From Micrococcales bacterium 72-143 (GTDB lineage Bacteria; Actinomycetota; Actinomycetes; Actinomycetales; Microbacteriaceae), in assembly GCA_001898835.1 (NCBI GenBank), contig MKVM01000005.1, positions 806,001 through 870,000 of the forward strand: a stretch of 64,000 nucleotides of DNA, written 5' to 3'. The notes under the pieces were generated by a model, which saw only the letters and a program-made list of their open reading frames with translations, searched no databases and was not told the origin of the DNA. The first letter of the stretch is position 1; each line of letters begins with the position of its first letter. The translations under genes and the position numbers were made by a program. Positions 18,295-27,782 of this stretch are shown in pieces.

Positions 18295-18379
18295 GGCGGG
18301 GGCAACCGCAGGGGCGGCGGGAGCAACCGCAGGCGCGGTCGGAGCAGCTGCCACCCGGCGGGAGCAACTGCTCCCGCCG
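18295..18379. terminator. Degenerate tandem repeat ending in a dyad, between convergent genes
   Basis: Four imperfect units of about 20 bp (GGCGGGAGCAACCGCAG type) start near 18295, 18315, 18338 and 18357. The last unit forms a perfect dyad CGGCGGGAGCA-AC-TGCTCCCGCCG (18356-18379). Its location between the intracellular GH10 gene and the convergent large xylanase suggests a bidirectional transcription barrier. Nothing else is visible in this 194-bp gap. Confidence 0.5.
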
Positions 18380-18463
18380 CACGTCACCTAGTCCGCCCGC
18401 TCCCGGCCAGACACCCTCAGCGGCGCCCGGGCCGCGCCGACGGACCCGGGCACCGCATCCCCG

Positions 18464-21400
18464 TCAGCGACGGAGAGCACCCTCGCGGCGGCGCGCTCGG
18501 AGGACGAGCGCTGCGCCGCCCGCGAGGAGCAGCAGAAGCGCGGTTCCCAGCGCCCCCGAGATGTCGGCACCCGACGCCGCGAGCGCCGAGAGCACGGCGA
18601 GCTGACCGCTCGCGAGCAGTGAGCCGTTCACGAAGGCCCCGAGCCGGTAGGAGCCGGGCGTCGTGTCCGCCGGCACCGTGAAGGCGCCGCTCGCGGTGCC
18701 GTCCGGACCGATCGTGAGGTGCCCGAGCACGGCGGGAAGCGCCGCCGCGGATGCCGCACGCGCGGTCACCGCGAACCCGCCCGCGCCGCCACCCGCGGCC
18801 GTCGACGGCCGGTCGAGCTGGAGCTCGACGACATCCCCGGGCTCGAACCCGGAGAGCGCGACCTCGATCCGTCCCCCCGCGCGCACCGTCGCGGACCCGA
18901 GGGTCACGGTCGGCGTCTCGGGGGTGGATCCGTCCCGCGGGCCGACGAGCTGCCCGACGCCCCAGCGGGCCGTGGACTGGTACCCCGCCCCGGTGGGGTC
19001 GGCCCAGTTGCTGATGCCCGTGCGGGCACCGCCCGAGGCGTCGTTCACCTGGAAGTCGAGGCCCTGGAAGGTGCCGAGCCCGCTCGCGTCGCCGATCGTG
19101 ATCGCCGCCTCCACGACGTAGCCGCCGTCGATGAGCGAGGTCGCGGACTGCACCCGGCCGTCCTGGAACGCCTCGTCGCCCGTGCCGTAGGAGCGCACGT
19201 TCGCCGCGGAGATGCGGATCTGGCTGTCGTCGTAGCGGTACGAGCCGTTCTTGACGTTGCCCGGGTCGATGAAGATCTCGACCGAGTCCTGGATCCACGG
19301 GTCGGAGCCGGAGACGTCCACGACGGGGTCGGCGACGATCGCGAGCACGTAGATCACGCCGCCCCTCCAGAGGGTGCGCACGGTGGCCTCCGCCCCGGAG
19401 CCCTGCACGTGCTTCGAGGTCGTGACGGCCTCCGCGTCGTCCCACGCCGCGTCGACCGCGCCGTCGATGACGGGTGCGGTGGCGGCCTGCACGACCTCCA
19501 CGAACGACAGGGACTCGACGAGCGTCAGCGTGCCGGTGACGCCTGGGGCGTTCCAGCCCGTGGTCGTGAGCCCGTCGGTGACCCGGATGTCGAAGGCGAG
19601 GGTGTCGCCCTGCGCCGCCCCGTCGAGGGGCAGCTCCGCGACCATCCGGTACCCCGCGCCGGTCTCGGCGACGACCCCGGACGCGGTGCCGCCTCCGTCC
19701 CTGCCGAGGGTCACGGTCGTGGAGCCGAGCTGGAAGGCCACGGAGTCGTTGCCCGCGCTCGTGTCGTCGACCTCCGCGAGCACGGTCAGGTGGTCGGGCT
19801 GCCACCGCAGCTGGAACCTCGCGCTCGCCGAGATCGCGTGCAGCGGCAGGCGGTCCCACTCGGCGGCAGTGGTCGCCCCGGCGACCGCGGGCACCTCGGC
19901 GGAGAACACGTTCGCCGTGCGCAGCGGCGCGGGCAGCTCGGCGTCGACGATGCCGTAGTAGGCGGGCTTCGCCTGCATCCCGTCGTCGAACACGAGCGGG
20001 GCGCCGTTGTCGTTGCGCCAGCTGCGGCCGTCGTTGAGACCCCAGACGGTCACCGAGAAGATGCCGCCGTCGGTGCGGGCGTCGTACGCGCGGAACGCGC
20101 GGAAGGCGTCGCGGTAGTAGTAGCCCTGGTCGACGAGCTTCGCCTGCGTGACGGGCGTGCCCGTCGTGACGTCGAGCTCGGTCACCGCCTGCACGAGGCC
20201 CGTGCCCTCGAAGGCGTCGAGCGCCTGGGCGAGCGCGGTGACCGGCATCGACAGGCTCACGTGGAACTGGTGCCCCACCCCGTCGACGGGCACGCCGCGC
20301 GCGAGCAGCCGCTCCACGAGGGCGTGGTAGCGCTGCTGCTTGCCCGACTGCTCGGTGTTGTAGTCGTTGATGAACAGCGTCACCGGACGGTCAGTGCCTG
20401 CGGCCGCATAGACCTCGTTGAACGCCTCGTCGGCGTACTGGAAGGCGAGGTCGATGTAGCGCTCGCCGAGCACGCGGTACCACTCGCTGCGGCGCAGGCC
20501 GTCGGCGTAGTCCCCCGAGTCCGAGACGACCTCGTTGACCACGTCGAACGCGACGAGCGGGTTGGTGGCCGAGCCGAACGCACCGTACTCGTCGGAGAGG
20601 TGCCGCGCCACCGCGAAGATGTGGTCGTGCATCCGCTGCGCGAGCACGTCCTGGTCGGATGCGCTCGAGGTGAGCGGCACGCCGGGCGACGACTCGAAGA
20701 ACCACGCGGGCGTCTGGCTGTGCCACACGAGCACGTGCCCGTACACGCGGAGCTCGTTCTGCTGCGCGAACCGCATGAGCGCGTCGGCCTCCGCGCTCGG
20801 GGTGAAGACGCCGTTCGCGTCGTACCAGGCCTCCGGCTTCATGAAGTTCTCGGGGGTCACCTGGTCGAAGTGCTTGAGCGTGAGCTGCCCCGGCGCTCCC
20901 ACCGTCTCGCGGCTGTCGATCGCCACGCCGACCGGGAAGTCGACGGTGTCCTTGATGGGCGTGATGTCCTCGATCACCGCGGGCTCCGGCGTCGCCACCA
21001 CGATGTCGTCCACGAAGAAGGTCGAGGTGTTGGTGCCGTTGTGGTCGGTCTCGAAGTAGAGGTAGGCGGACTCGGATGCCGCGGGCGTGAAGCGCTGGGT
21101 CACCTGCACCCACGCGCTGTTCGACATGCCGTCGAACTGGCCGAGGGTCTGGTAGCTCGTCGACCCGCCGGTGGTGCTCGCGAGGGTGAGCCACACCGCC
21201 CCGACGGGCTGGCCGGTCGCGAACCGCACCCAGGCGGTCAGCTCGTAGGTGACACCCGCCTCGAACAGGCCGGTCACGTCGTGCCCGATGCCCGAGCCCT
21301 GCGAGGTGCGGCCGGAGACGGATGCCGCCTGCGCGCCCCCGTGCACGGGGTCGGTCGTGATCGCGACGACCGGCGCGCCGGTGCCGTTGTCGCGCGGGCC

Positions 21401-23122
21401 CCATCCGTCGAGTCCGTCCTCGAAGTCCGTGGAGAGGGCGATCTGGCCCGCGGGCGGCGGGGCGCCGACGGGGAGGGTGAAGGTCCAGCCCGCGTCGAGG
21501 CGCTCCTGCACGACCGTCTTCACGGCCGCGACGGTTCCCGAGCGGTCGCCGCCTCCGTCGTGCGCGAGCACGATCTGGCCCGGCGTGATCGCCGCGCGGA
21601 GGTTGGTCTCGAGCGTGCCCTGGTCCTGCGTCTCCCAGTCGCTGATCGTGTTGACGACGGCGAGGGGCTGCATCCCGAGCGACACCGCGACGGCGGCCGT
21701 CGAGCCCCACGAGCCGTTGGGGGCGCGGAAGAAGGGCACCTTGGCGTTCGGGTCGCCGAGCGCGTCGCGGATGATCCGCAGGTTCTCGACGAGGTCGGCG
21801 CGCACCTGCTCGGTCGACCATGACCCCATGTCGGCGTAGCTCGTGGTGTGGTTGCAGAGGGTGTGCCCCTCGGCCACGATGCGCCGCAGCGTGGTGGCGC
21901 CGCCCGGCGCCTGGATGTTCTGCCCGATCACGCAGAAGACCGCCTTGATGCCCTTCGCCTGCAGGAAGTCGAGCAGCGCGGAGGTGTCGGCGCCGTTGGG
22001 GCCGTCGTCGAAGGTGAGCGCCGCCACGTCACCGGTGCCCTGTGCCTGGGTGACGGGGGTGGTGGTGGGGTTCACGGCGCCTCCCGGCACGACATCGGGG
22101 TCCGTTCCGGGACCGGTGCTCTTCTCGGTGGTGACGAGGATGTCGTCGACGAGGTAGCTGTAGGGCGCGGCCGGCGACAGCTCGGAGGTGCCGATGTAGA
22201 GCTGGAGCGCGCCGGGGTCGGCGTCAGCCGCGGGGGTGTAGCTGCCCGAGACGACGGTCCACGCGTCGGCGGTGACGGTGGCGTTGCCGATCCAGTCGTA
22301 TGCGGGTTTCATGACGAAGCGCACCTGGGTCGCCGGCGTTCCGGCCGCGAGCCGCACCCGCATCGAGATGTCGTAGCTCACCCCCGGCTGGAAGATGCCG
22401 GTCGGGCTCTGGATGCCGACGTAGTCGGCGGCGCGGTCGGCGACCCGCAGCACCTTGCCGCCGTCGAGGTCGATCACCGAGAGGGTGCCGCCGTCGCCAC
22501 CGGACTGCTGCCAGGACCCGATCGTGCCGTCCTCGAAGTCGACGGAGCTCACCGTCGTGACGGTCGGGCCGGCGGGCGGCCCGGTGATGGTGAGGTCGTC
22601 GACGAGGTAGGTGTACGGGGCGGCCGGGGAGAGGTCGCCCGTGCCGAGATACACCTGCAGCGCGGAGGTGTCGGCGTCGCCCGGCACGGTGTAGCTGCCG
22701 CTGACGGTCGTCCAGGATCCGGCGGTGACGGTGGTGTTGCCGATCCAGGTGTAGGCGGGCTTCATCACGAAGCGCAGCTGCGCATCCGGCGTGCCGTCGG
22801 CGAGGCGCGCGCGCAGCGAGAAGGTGTAGCTCTGCCCCGGCTGGAGCCCGCTAAGGCCTCCTGCGGCGCTCTGCACCCCGACGTAGTCGGCGCCGCGATC
22901 GGCCACCCGCAGCACCTTGCCGCCGTCGAGGTCGACGACCGACAGGGTGCTCCCGTCGCCGCCCGACTGCTCCCAGCCGCCGAGGGTGCCGTCCTCGAAG
23001 TTGGTGTGCACGATCGTCACGTCGGCGGCGGCCGCGGCGGAGACGGCGAGAAGGGATCCGGCGGCGAGCGCCGCTGCGGCGGTGATCGCCACGAAAGTTT
23101 CGATACGTCGAGGGGTCGACAC
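18464..23122 (-). CDS. Secreted multidomain xylanase/deacetylase: CBM22-CBM22-CE4-CBM-GH10-CBM9 with C-terminal anchor
   Basis: 1552 residues. Order: signal peptide (to about 33); two near-identical CBM22-like modules (about 36-183 and 190-333); a NodB/CE4 deacetylase (about 365-551; TFDDGP, FRAPNG, SDW, LAH); a third CBM-like module (about 562-715); GH10 (about 720-1065; acid/base E864 in DVVNEVV, nucleophile E982 in VTELDV); CBM9-type modules (about 1075-1400); an Ig-like domain; LAASGAD, a transmembrane helix and a basic tail. It would bind xylan, remove acetyl groups and cut the backbone at the cell surface. The second metal-ligand His of the CE4 H-x3-H motif is Tyr (HTTSY). The GTG start has AAGGAG four bases upstream. 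Confidence 0.9.
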   Translation of the reverse strand: MSTPRRIETFVAITAAAALAAGSLLAVSAAAAADVTIVHTNFEDGTLGGWEQSGGDGSTLSVVDLDGGKVLRVADRGADYVGVQSAAGGLSGLQPGQSYTFSLRARLADGTPDAQLRFVMKPAYTWIGNTTVTAGSWTTVSGSYTVPGDADTSALQVYLGTGDLSPAAPYTYLVDDLTITGPPAGPTVTTVSSVDFEDGTIGSWQQSGGDGGTLSVIDLDGGKVLRVADRAADYVGIQSPTGIFQPGVSYDISMRVRLAAGTPATQVRFVMKPAYDWIGNATVTADAWTVVSGSYTPAADADPGALQLYIGTSELSPAAPYSYLVDDILVTTEKSTGPGTDPDVVPGGAVNPTTTPVTQAQGTGDVAALTFDDGPNGADTSALLDFLQAKGIKAVFCVIGQNIQAPGGATTLRRIVAEGHTLCNHTTSYADMGSWSTEQVRADLVENLRIIRDALGDPNAKVPFFRAPNGSWGSTAAVAVSLGMQPLAVVNTISDWETQDQGTLETNLRAAITPGQIVLAHDGGGDRSGTVAAVKTVVQERLDAGWTFTLPVGAPPPAGQIALSTDFEDGLDGWGPRDNGTGAPVVAITTDPVHGGAQAASVSGRTSQGSGIGHDVTGLFEAGVTYELTAWVRFATGQPVGAVWLTLASTTGGSTSYQTLGQFDGMSNSAWVQVTQRFTPAASESAYLYFETDHNGTNTSTFFVDDIVVATPEPAVIEDITPIKDTVDFPVGVAIDSRETVGAPGQLTLKHFDQVTPENFMKPEAWYDANGVFTPSAEADALMRFAQQNELRVYGHVLVWHSQTPAWFFESSPGVPLTSSASDQDVLAQRMHDHIFAVARHLSDEYGAFGSATNPLVAFDVVNEVVSDSGDYADGLRRSEWYRVLGERYIDLAFQYADEAFNEVYAAAGTDRPVTLFINDYNTEQSGKQQRYHALVERLLARGVPVDGVGHQFHVSLSMPVTALAQALDAFEGTGLVQAVTELDVTTGTPVTQAKLVDQGYYYRDAFRAFRAYDARTDGGIFSVTVWGLNDGRSWRNDNGAPLVFDDGMQAKPAYYGIVDAELPAPLRTANVFSAEVPAVAGATTAAEWDRLPLHAISASARFQLRWQPDHLTVLAEVDDTSAGNDSVAFQLGSTTVTLGRDGGGTASGVVAETGAGYRMVAELPLDGAAQGDTLAFDIRVTDGLTTTGWNAPGVTGTLTLVESLSFVEVVQAATAPVIDGAVDAAWDDAEAVTTSKHVQGSGAEATVRTLWRGGVIYVLAIVADPVVDVSGSDPWIQDSVEIFIDPGNVKNGSYRYDDSQIRISAANVRSYGTGDEAFQDGRVQSATSLIDGGYVVEAAITIGDASGLGTFQGLDFQVNDASGGARTGISNWADPTGAGYQSTARWGVGQLVGPRDGSTPETPTVTLGSATVRAGGRIEVALSGFEPGDVVELQLDRPSTAAGGGAGGFAVTARAASAAALPAVLGHLTIGPDGTASGAFTVPADTTPGSYRLGAFVNGSLLASGQLAVLSALAASGADISGALGTALLLLLAGGAALVLRARRREGALRR
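23092..23102 (-). promoter_or_regulatory. CGAAACTTTCG operator word inside the xylanase start region
   Basis: On the coding strand CGAAACTTTCG spans codons 7-10 of the xylanase signal peptide. It is identical to the element upstream of the importer operon at 11505-11515. An exact 11-base match at a second gene of the same pathway supports shared regulation, probably by the neighbouring LacI protein. Confidence 0.55.
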
Positions 23123-23196
23123 GGGCGCTCCTTTGCGCGAGTGGGACGGGAATCCGCCCACCCTAGGAACGGATGGCTCCTGCGAACAAGCAGTAT

Positions 23197-23254
23197 GTTG
23201 CTGATCGCAACTTAACGTTACCGAGACGTTACCGAAAGTTGTACGAAACTATCG
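23197..23254 (-). promoter_or_regulatory. Xylanase promoter region with 11-bp phased repeats and CGAAA sites
   Basis: The 178-bp gap between lacI and the xylanase holds, from right to left, CGAAACTATCG (23244-23254), CGAAAGTTGTA (23233-23243), two copies of ACGTTACCGA exactly 11 bp apart (23226 and 23215), and a GTTGC-N5-GCAAC dyad (23197-23211). Spacing by one helical turn would place repeated sites on one DNA face. A possible -10 (CATACT) lies over the last dyad on the minus strand. Confidence 0.55.
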
Positions 23255-23300
23255 ATGGGATCGCTCCCACCGGGGCGCCGGCGGATGAGCGCATCGGCGC

Positions 23301-24320
23301 TCAGGAGGCGAGGCGCGCCGTGCTCTCGCGCACCACGAGATTCGTCGCGAGATCCATGCGCGGAACCGACTCGAGCGGCGCCTCGCTCATGCGGATGACC
23401 AGCCGCGTCGCCTCCTCCGCCATCCGGCGGAGCGGCTGCCGGATGGTGGTGAGCCGCGGGCTCACCCACTTCGCGAGCGGCACGTCGTCGTACCCGACGA
23501 GCGAGAGGTCGTCGGGCACCCGGAGGCCGAGCTCGCGCACGGCCTCCAGCACGCCGAGCGCCTGCAGGTCGGAGCCCGCGAAGATCGCCGTCGGACGGTT
23601 CTCCCCCGTCAGCAGCGCCCTGCCGTGCTCGTATCCGCCCGAGGTGTGGAAGTCGCCGAACCGGATCCAGTCGGGCTCGATGGCGAGCCCCGCCGAGCTC
23701 ATCGCCGAGCGGAAGCCGTCGATGCGCGCGTGCGAGCACATCATGTCGTCGGGGCCCGTGATGGCCGCGATGCGCGAGTGACCGAGCTCGATGAGGTGGC
23801 GCGTCGCCATGAGCCCGCCGGACCAGTTCGCCGAGCCCACCGAGGGCACCTCGGGAGAGGGGTCGCCGGCCGGGTCGATGATGACGAAGGGGATCGCGCG
23901 GGAGCGCAGGATCTCGCGATACTCGGTGGGCAGGTCGGAGAACACCAGGACCACCCCGAGCGGACGCCGCCGGAGCACCCCCTCGATCCAGTCGGCGCCG
24001 GGCGCATGCCTGCTGCCGCTCTCCGTGAGCACGACGCTCATCCCGCTTGCCCGCGCCACATCCTCGACGCCGCGGATGATCTCCATCGACCACGCCGCCT
24101 CGAGCTCGTGGAAGACCAGCTCGATGAGGCCCGTGGTCGGCGGCGCCGCCCTGCGCCGCAGGTATCCGTGCTCCGCGAGGAGTGCCTCGACCTTCGCCCG
24201 GGTGGCCTGGGAGACATCCGGCCGCCCGTTGAGCACCTTCGAGATCGTCGAGAGCGAGACCCCGGCCTCCTCCGCCACGCGGGCGAGCGTGACGCGTTCG
24301 GCGGATGTGGATCGGGCCAT
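23301..24320 (-). CDS. LacI-family repressor, probable xylan/xylose regulator
   Basis: A 339-residue protein: N-terminal helix-turn-helix ([28 protein letters not shown]) and a Peripla_BP_3 effector domain with [33 protein letters not shown]. It lies between the large xylanase and the divergent xylA-xylB, and a CGAAACTATCG site sits 42 bp upstream of its ATG. This fits a repressor that controls xylA, itself and the xylanase, relieved by xylose or a xylo-oligomer. The ligand is inferred from context. The terminal region ends in TARLAS, normal length for the family. Confidence 0.9.
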   Translation of the reverse strand: MARSTSAERVTLARVAEEAGVSLSTISKVLNGRPDVSQATRAKVEALLAEHGYLRRRAAPPTTGLIELVFHELEAAWSMEIIRGVEDVARASGMSVVLTESGSRHAPGADWIEGVLRRRPLGVVLVFSDLPTEYREILRSRAIPFVIIDPAGDPSPEVPSVGSANWSGGLMATRHLIELGHSRIAAITGPDDMMCSHARIDGFRSAMSSAGLAIEPDWIRFGDFHTSGGYEHGRALLTGENRPTAIFAGSDLQALGVLEAVRELGLRVPDDLSLVGYDDVPLAKWVSPRLTTIRQPLRRMAEEATRLVIRMSEAPLESVPRMDLATNLVVRESTARLAS

Positions 24321-24361
24321 GGGAACCCCTTTCGGACCGCGTCAGTCTACGGCGATTTTCG

Positions 24362-24372
24362 CGAAACTATCG
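24362..24372. promoter_or_regulatory. CGAAACTATCG operator between lacI and xylA
   Basis: Identical to the site at 23244-23254 and one base from CGAAACTTTCG. It lies in the divergent region, 90 bp upstream of xylA and 42 bp upstream of lacI. A possible xylA -10 box (TATATG, 24409) follows downstream. Together the sites define a small regulon. Confidence 0.6.
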
Positions 24373-24451
24373 AAGCGCCGTTCCGGCTGTTCTCGCCGCG
24401 TCACATGGTATATGTTTGACCTCGCAACATTTACTCGACGAGGAGACCGCG

Positions 24452-25645
24452 ATGACCGCGCCCACACCCACCCGCGACGACAAGTTCAGCTTCGGACTCT
24501 GGACCGTCGGCTACAACGGCACCGACCCGTTCGGCGGCCCCACCCGCAACGCGCTCGACGTCGTGCACGTCGTCGAGAAGCTCGCCGAGCTCGGCGCCTA
24601 CGGTCTCACCTTCCACGACGACGACCTGTTCGCCTTCGGCTCCACGGATGCCGAGCGCCAGACCCAGATCGACCGCCTGAAGGGCGCGCTCGACGCCACC
24701 GGCCTCATCGTGCCGATGGCCACCACCAACCTCTTCTCCCCGCCCGTATTCAAGGACGGCGGCTTCACCTCCAACGACCGCCAGGTGCGCCGCTACGCGC
24801 TGCGCAAGGTGCTGCGTCAGCTCGACCTCGCCGCGTCGCTCGGCGCCAAGACCTTCGTCATGTGGGGCGGCCGCGAGGGCGCGGAGTACGACTCCGCCAA
24901 GGACGTGCGCGCCGCGCTCTCGCGCTACAAGGAGGCCGTCGACCTGCTCGGCCAGTACGTGCTCGACCAGGGCTACGACATCCGCTTCGCGATCGAGCCG
25001 AAGCCCAACGAGCCGCGCGGCGACATCCTGCTTCCGACCGTGGGCCACGCGCTCGCCTTCATCAACGAGCTCGAGCACCCCGAGCTCGTCGGTCTCAACC
25101 CGGAGGTGGGGCACGAGCAGATGGCGGGCCTCAACTTCCAGGCCGGAATCGCGCAGGCGCTGTGGCACGGCAAGCTCTTCCACATCGACCTCAACGGCCA
25201 GCGCGGCATCAAGTACGACCAGGACCTCGTGTTCGGCCACGGCGACCTGCACAACGCCTTCGCCCTCGTCGACCTGCTCGAGAACGGCGGCGTGAACGGC
25301 GGCCCGGCCTACGACGGCCCGCGCCACTTCGACTACAAGCCCTCGCGCACCGAGGACGAGACGGGCGTCTGGGAGTCGGCGGCCGCGAACATGCGCACCT
25401 ACCTGCTGCTCAAGGAGCGGGCGGCGGCGTTCCGCGCCGACCCCGAGGTGCAGGAGGCGCTCGAGGCCGCGAAGGTCACCGAGCTCGCGCGACCGACCCT
25501 CAACGAGGGCGAGACGGTCGCCGACCTCGTGGCCGACCGCTCCGCGTGGGAGGACTTCGACGCGAACGCCTACCTCGGCGGCAAGGGCTTCGGCTTCGTG
25601 CGGCTGCAGCAGCTCGCGACCGAGCACCTGCTCGGCGCCCGCTGA
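24452..25645 (+). CDS. xylA: Xylose isomerase
   Basis: A 397-residue enzyme converting D-xylose to D-xylulose. The catalytic His is in [14 protein letters not shown], the metal-binding segment in [13 protein letters not shown], and [15 protein letters not shown] and [17 protein letters not shown] carry further conserved ligands, so all signature motifs are intact. The ATG has AGGAG eight bases upstream and is preferred over an in-frame ATG far upstream that would read through the operator. Length equals Streptomyces-type isomerases. It is co-transcribed with xylB, two bases downstream. Confidence 0.97.
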   Translation: MTAPTPTRDDKFSFGLWTVGYNGTDPFGGPTRNALDVVHVVEKLAELGAYGLTFHDDDLFAFGSTDAERQTQIDRLKGALDATGLIVPMATTNLFSPPVFKDGGFTSNDRQVRRYALRKVLRQLDLAASLGAKTFVMWGGREGAEYDSAKDVRAALSRYKEAVDLLGQYVLDQGYDIRFAIEPKPNEPRGDILLPTVGHALAFINELEHPELVGLNPEVGHEQMAGLNFQAGIAQALWHGKLFHIDLNGQRGIKYDQDLVFGHGDLHNAFALVDLLENGGVNGGPAYDGPRHFDYKPSRTEDETGVWESAAANMRTYLLLKERAAAFRADPEVQEALEAAKVTELARPTLNEGETVADLVADRSAWEDFDANAYLGGKGFGFVRLQQLATEHLLGAR

Positions 25646-25647
25646 CC

Positions 25648-27069
25648 GTGCCCCTGATCGCGGGGGTCGACTCGTCGACCCAGAGCTGCAAGGTCGTGGT
25701 GCGCGACGCGGAGACGGGCGCCATCGTGCGCACCGGCCGCGCCGCGCACCCCGAGGGCACCGAGGTGCCGCCCGCGGCCTGGTGGGATGCGCTGCTCGCC
25801 GCGATCACCGACGCCGGCGGCCTCGACGACGTCGCCGCGATCTCGGTCGGCGGGCAGCAGCACGGCATGGTCGTGCTCGACGCCGAGGGGCGCGTCATCC
25901 GCGACGCCCTGCTCTGGAACGACACCCGCTCGGCGCAGGCCGCGCGGGACCTGATCTCCGAGTTCGGCGCGGGCGAGCTCGCCCGCCGCACGGGCAGCGT
26001 GCCGGTCGCGAGCTTCACGGCCACGAAGCTGCGCTGGCTGCGCGACGCGGAACCCGCGAACGCGGCACGCGTCGCGGCCGTCGCCCTCCCCCACGACTGG
26101 CTGAGCTGGCGACTGCGCGGCTACGGGCCGGCCGACGACAGCCCCCTGGGGCCCGAGCTCGCGGCCCTCGCGACCGACCGCTCCGACGCATCCGGCACGA
26201 GCTACTGGAGTCCCGCGACCGGCGACTACGACCGCGAGCTGCTCGTGGCGGCCCTCGGGCACGACGCGGTGCTGCCGCGCATCGTCGCCCCCGGCGAGGC
26301 GATGGGCGAGACGACGGCGCGGTCAGGGATCCCGGCCGGCATCCGCGTGGGTGCCGGTGCGGGCGACAACGCGGCGGCGGCCCTCGGCCTGGGCGCACGG
26401 GCCGGGGACGTCGTCGTGTCGATCGGCACGAGCGGCACGGTGTTCGCCGTGACGGATGCGCCGGTCGCCGACGCGACGGGCGCCGTCGCGGGCTTCGCCG
26501 ACGCATCCGGGGTGTTCCTGCCGCTCGTCGCGACCCTCAACGCGGCGCGCGTGCTCGACCGGATGGCGGCGCTGCTCGGCGTGGACCACACCGGTCTCGG
26601 CGAGCTCGCCCTCGCCGCCGAGCCCGCCTCGGGCGGCCTCGTGCTGCAGCCCTACTTCGAGGGCGAGCGCACCCCCAACCTCCCGGACGCCACGGCGACG
26701 CTGTTCGGCATGACGCTCGCGTCGACGACGCGCGAGAACCTCGCCCGCGCCGCGATCGAGGGGATGCTGTGCGGCCTCGCCGACGGACTCGATGCCGTGC
26801 GCCGCCTCGGCGTCACCGCCTCGCGCGTGCTGCTGGTGGGGGGCGCGGCGGCGAACCCCGCCGTCTCGCGCATCGCGGCCGAGGTCTTCGACGCCCCCGT
26901 CGAGGTGCCCGAGCCGGGCGAGTACGTCGCGCTCGGCGCGACCGTGCAGGCGGCGTGGGTGCTCACGGGGAGCCGCCCCGACTGGCGACCCGCGACCCTC
27001 GCGCGCCCGACCGCGACGCCCGTGCCCCGCATCCGCGAGCAGTACGCGGCGCACGCCGTCACGGCGTAG
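25648..27069 (+). CDS. xylB: Xylulokinase
   Basis: A 473-residue FGGY-family kinase that phosphorylates D-xylulose to xylulose 5-phosphate for the pentose phosphate pathway. Conserved features are the N-terminal phosphate loop [32 protein letters not shown] and, near the C-terminus, [20 protein letters not shown]. The GTG start lies two bases after the xylA stop, so the two are translationally coupled. No sequence damage is visible. Confidence 0.95.
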   Translation: MPLIAGVDSSTQSCKVVVRDAETGAIVRTGRAAHPEGTEVPPAAWWDALLAAITDAGGLDDVAAISVGGQQHGMVVLDAEGRVIRDALLWNDTRSAQAARDLISEFGAGELARRTGSVPVASFTATKLRWLRDAEPANAARVAAVALPHDWLSWRLRGYGPADDSPLGPELAALATDRSDASGTSYWSPATGDYDRELLVAALGHDAVLPRIVAPGEAMGETTARSGIPAGIRVGAGAGDNAAAALGLGARAGDVVVSIGTSGTVFAVTDAPVADATGAVAGFADASGVFLPLVATLNAARVLDRMAALLGVDHTGLGELALAAEPASGGLVLQPYFEGERTPNLPDATATLFGMTLASTTRENLARAAIEGMLCGLADGLDAVRRLGVTASRVLLVGGAAANPAVSRIAAEVFDAPVEVPEPGEYVALGATVQAAWVLTGSRPDWRPATLARPTATPVPRIREQYAAHAVTA

Positions 27070-27130
27070 CGGCGGTCTCGTCGCGGAGGCCGGGCGTCTC
27101 GGAGCCTGACCCGTCTCGTACCCTGGTGCC

Positions 27131-27781
27131 GTGACGGATGCGGTACTGCTGACCGGCGGGGGCGACTTCTCCGACCCGTGGCACCCGTTCCGCGAGACGG
27201 CCGACCGCATCGCCGCGCTGCTCACTGAGGCGGGCCTGCCGACGCGGGTCGTCGACAGCGCGGACGACTTCGCGTTCGCCGTGGCCGCGGGACCGCCGCT
27301 CGCGATCGTGCAGGCCTCGAACGCCTACGCCCCGACGCCGGGCGACCTGCTCGTGCTCGACGCGGTCGCCACGCAGCTGCGCGCCGGTCGGCCCCTCCTC
27401 GCGGTGCACGCGGCCGCGTGCCTCTTCGTCGACCGACCGGAGTGGGAGGCGGCGCTCGGCGGGCGCTGGGTTCCCGAGCTCAGCTGGCATCCCGAGCTCG
27501 GTCCCGCGCACGTGCGGCTGGAGCCGCATCCGATCACGGCGGGCCTCGGCGACGTCGAGGTGACCGACGAGCGCTACACCGAGCTGCGGGTGTCCCCCGC
27601 GGCCGAGGTGCTCGCGTGGCACGAGGAGGGCGGCCGACGCCACCCCCTCGCCTGGGCGCATCGGGTGGACGGGGCCCGGGTCGTCTACGACGGGCTCGGA
27701 CACGACACGCGCTCCTACGACAGCCCGAGCCGACGCACCCTGCTCGAGCGCGAGGTGCGCTGGCTGCTCGGCGGCGACTGA
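27131..27781 (+). CDS. ThuA-like domain protein
   Basis: A 216-residue single-domain protein resembling ThuA (glutamine-amidotransferase-like fold linked to sugar utilisation): VLLTGGGDFSDPWHPFRETADRIAALL at the start, LAVHAAACLF in the middle and GLGHDTRSYDSPSRRTLLEREVRWLL at the end. The biochemical role of the family is not settled. The GTG start is preceded by TACCCT ending six bases upstream, so a leaderless transcript is likely. It follows xylB by 61 bp and may share the sugar theme. Confidence 0.82.
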   Translation: MTDAVLLTGGGDFSDPWHPFRETADRIAALLTEAGLPTRVVDSADDFAFAVAAGPPLAIVQASNAYAPTPGDLLVLDAVATQLRAGRPLLAVHAAACLFVDRPEWEAALGGRWVPELSWHPELGPAHVRLEPHPITAGLGDVEVTDERYTELRVSPAAEVLAWHEEGGRRHPLAWAHRVDGARVVYDGLGHDTRSYDSPSRRTLLEREVRWLLGGD

Positions 27782-27782
27782 C

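Noticed and set aside
18719-21823. A 1034-codon open frame opposite the large xylanase
   Set aside because: Antisense shadow with low-complexity Arg/Glu/Val composition; the minus strand encodes clear CE4 and GH10 motifs.
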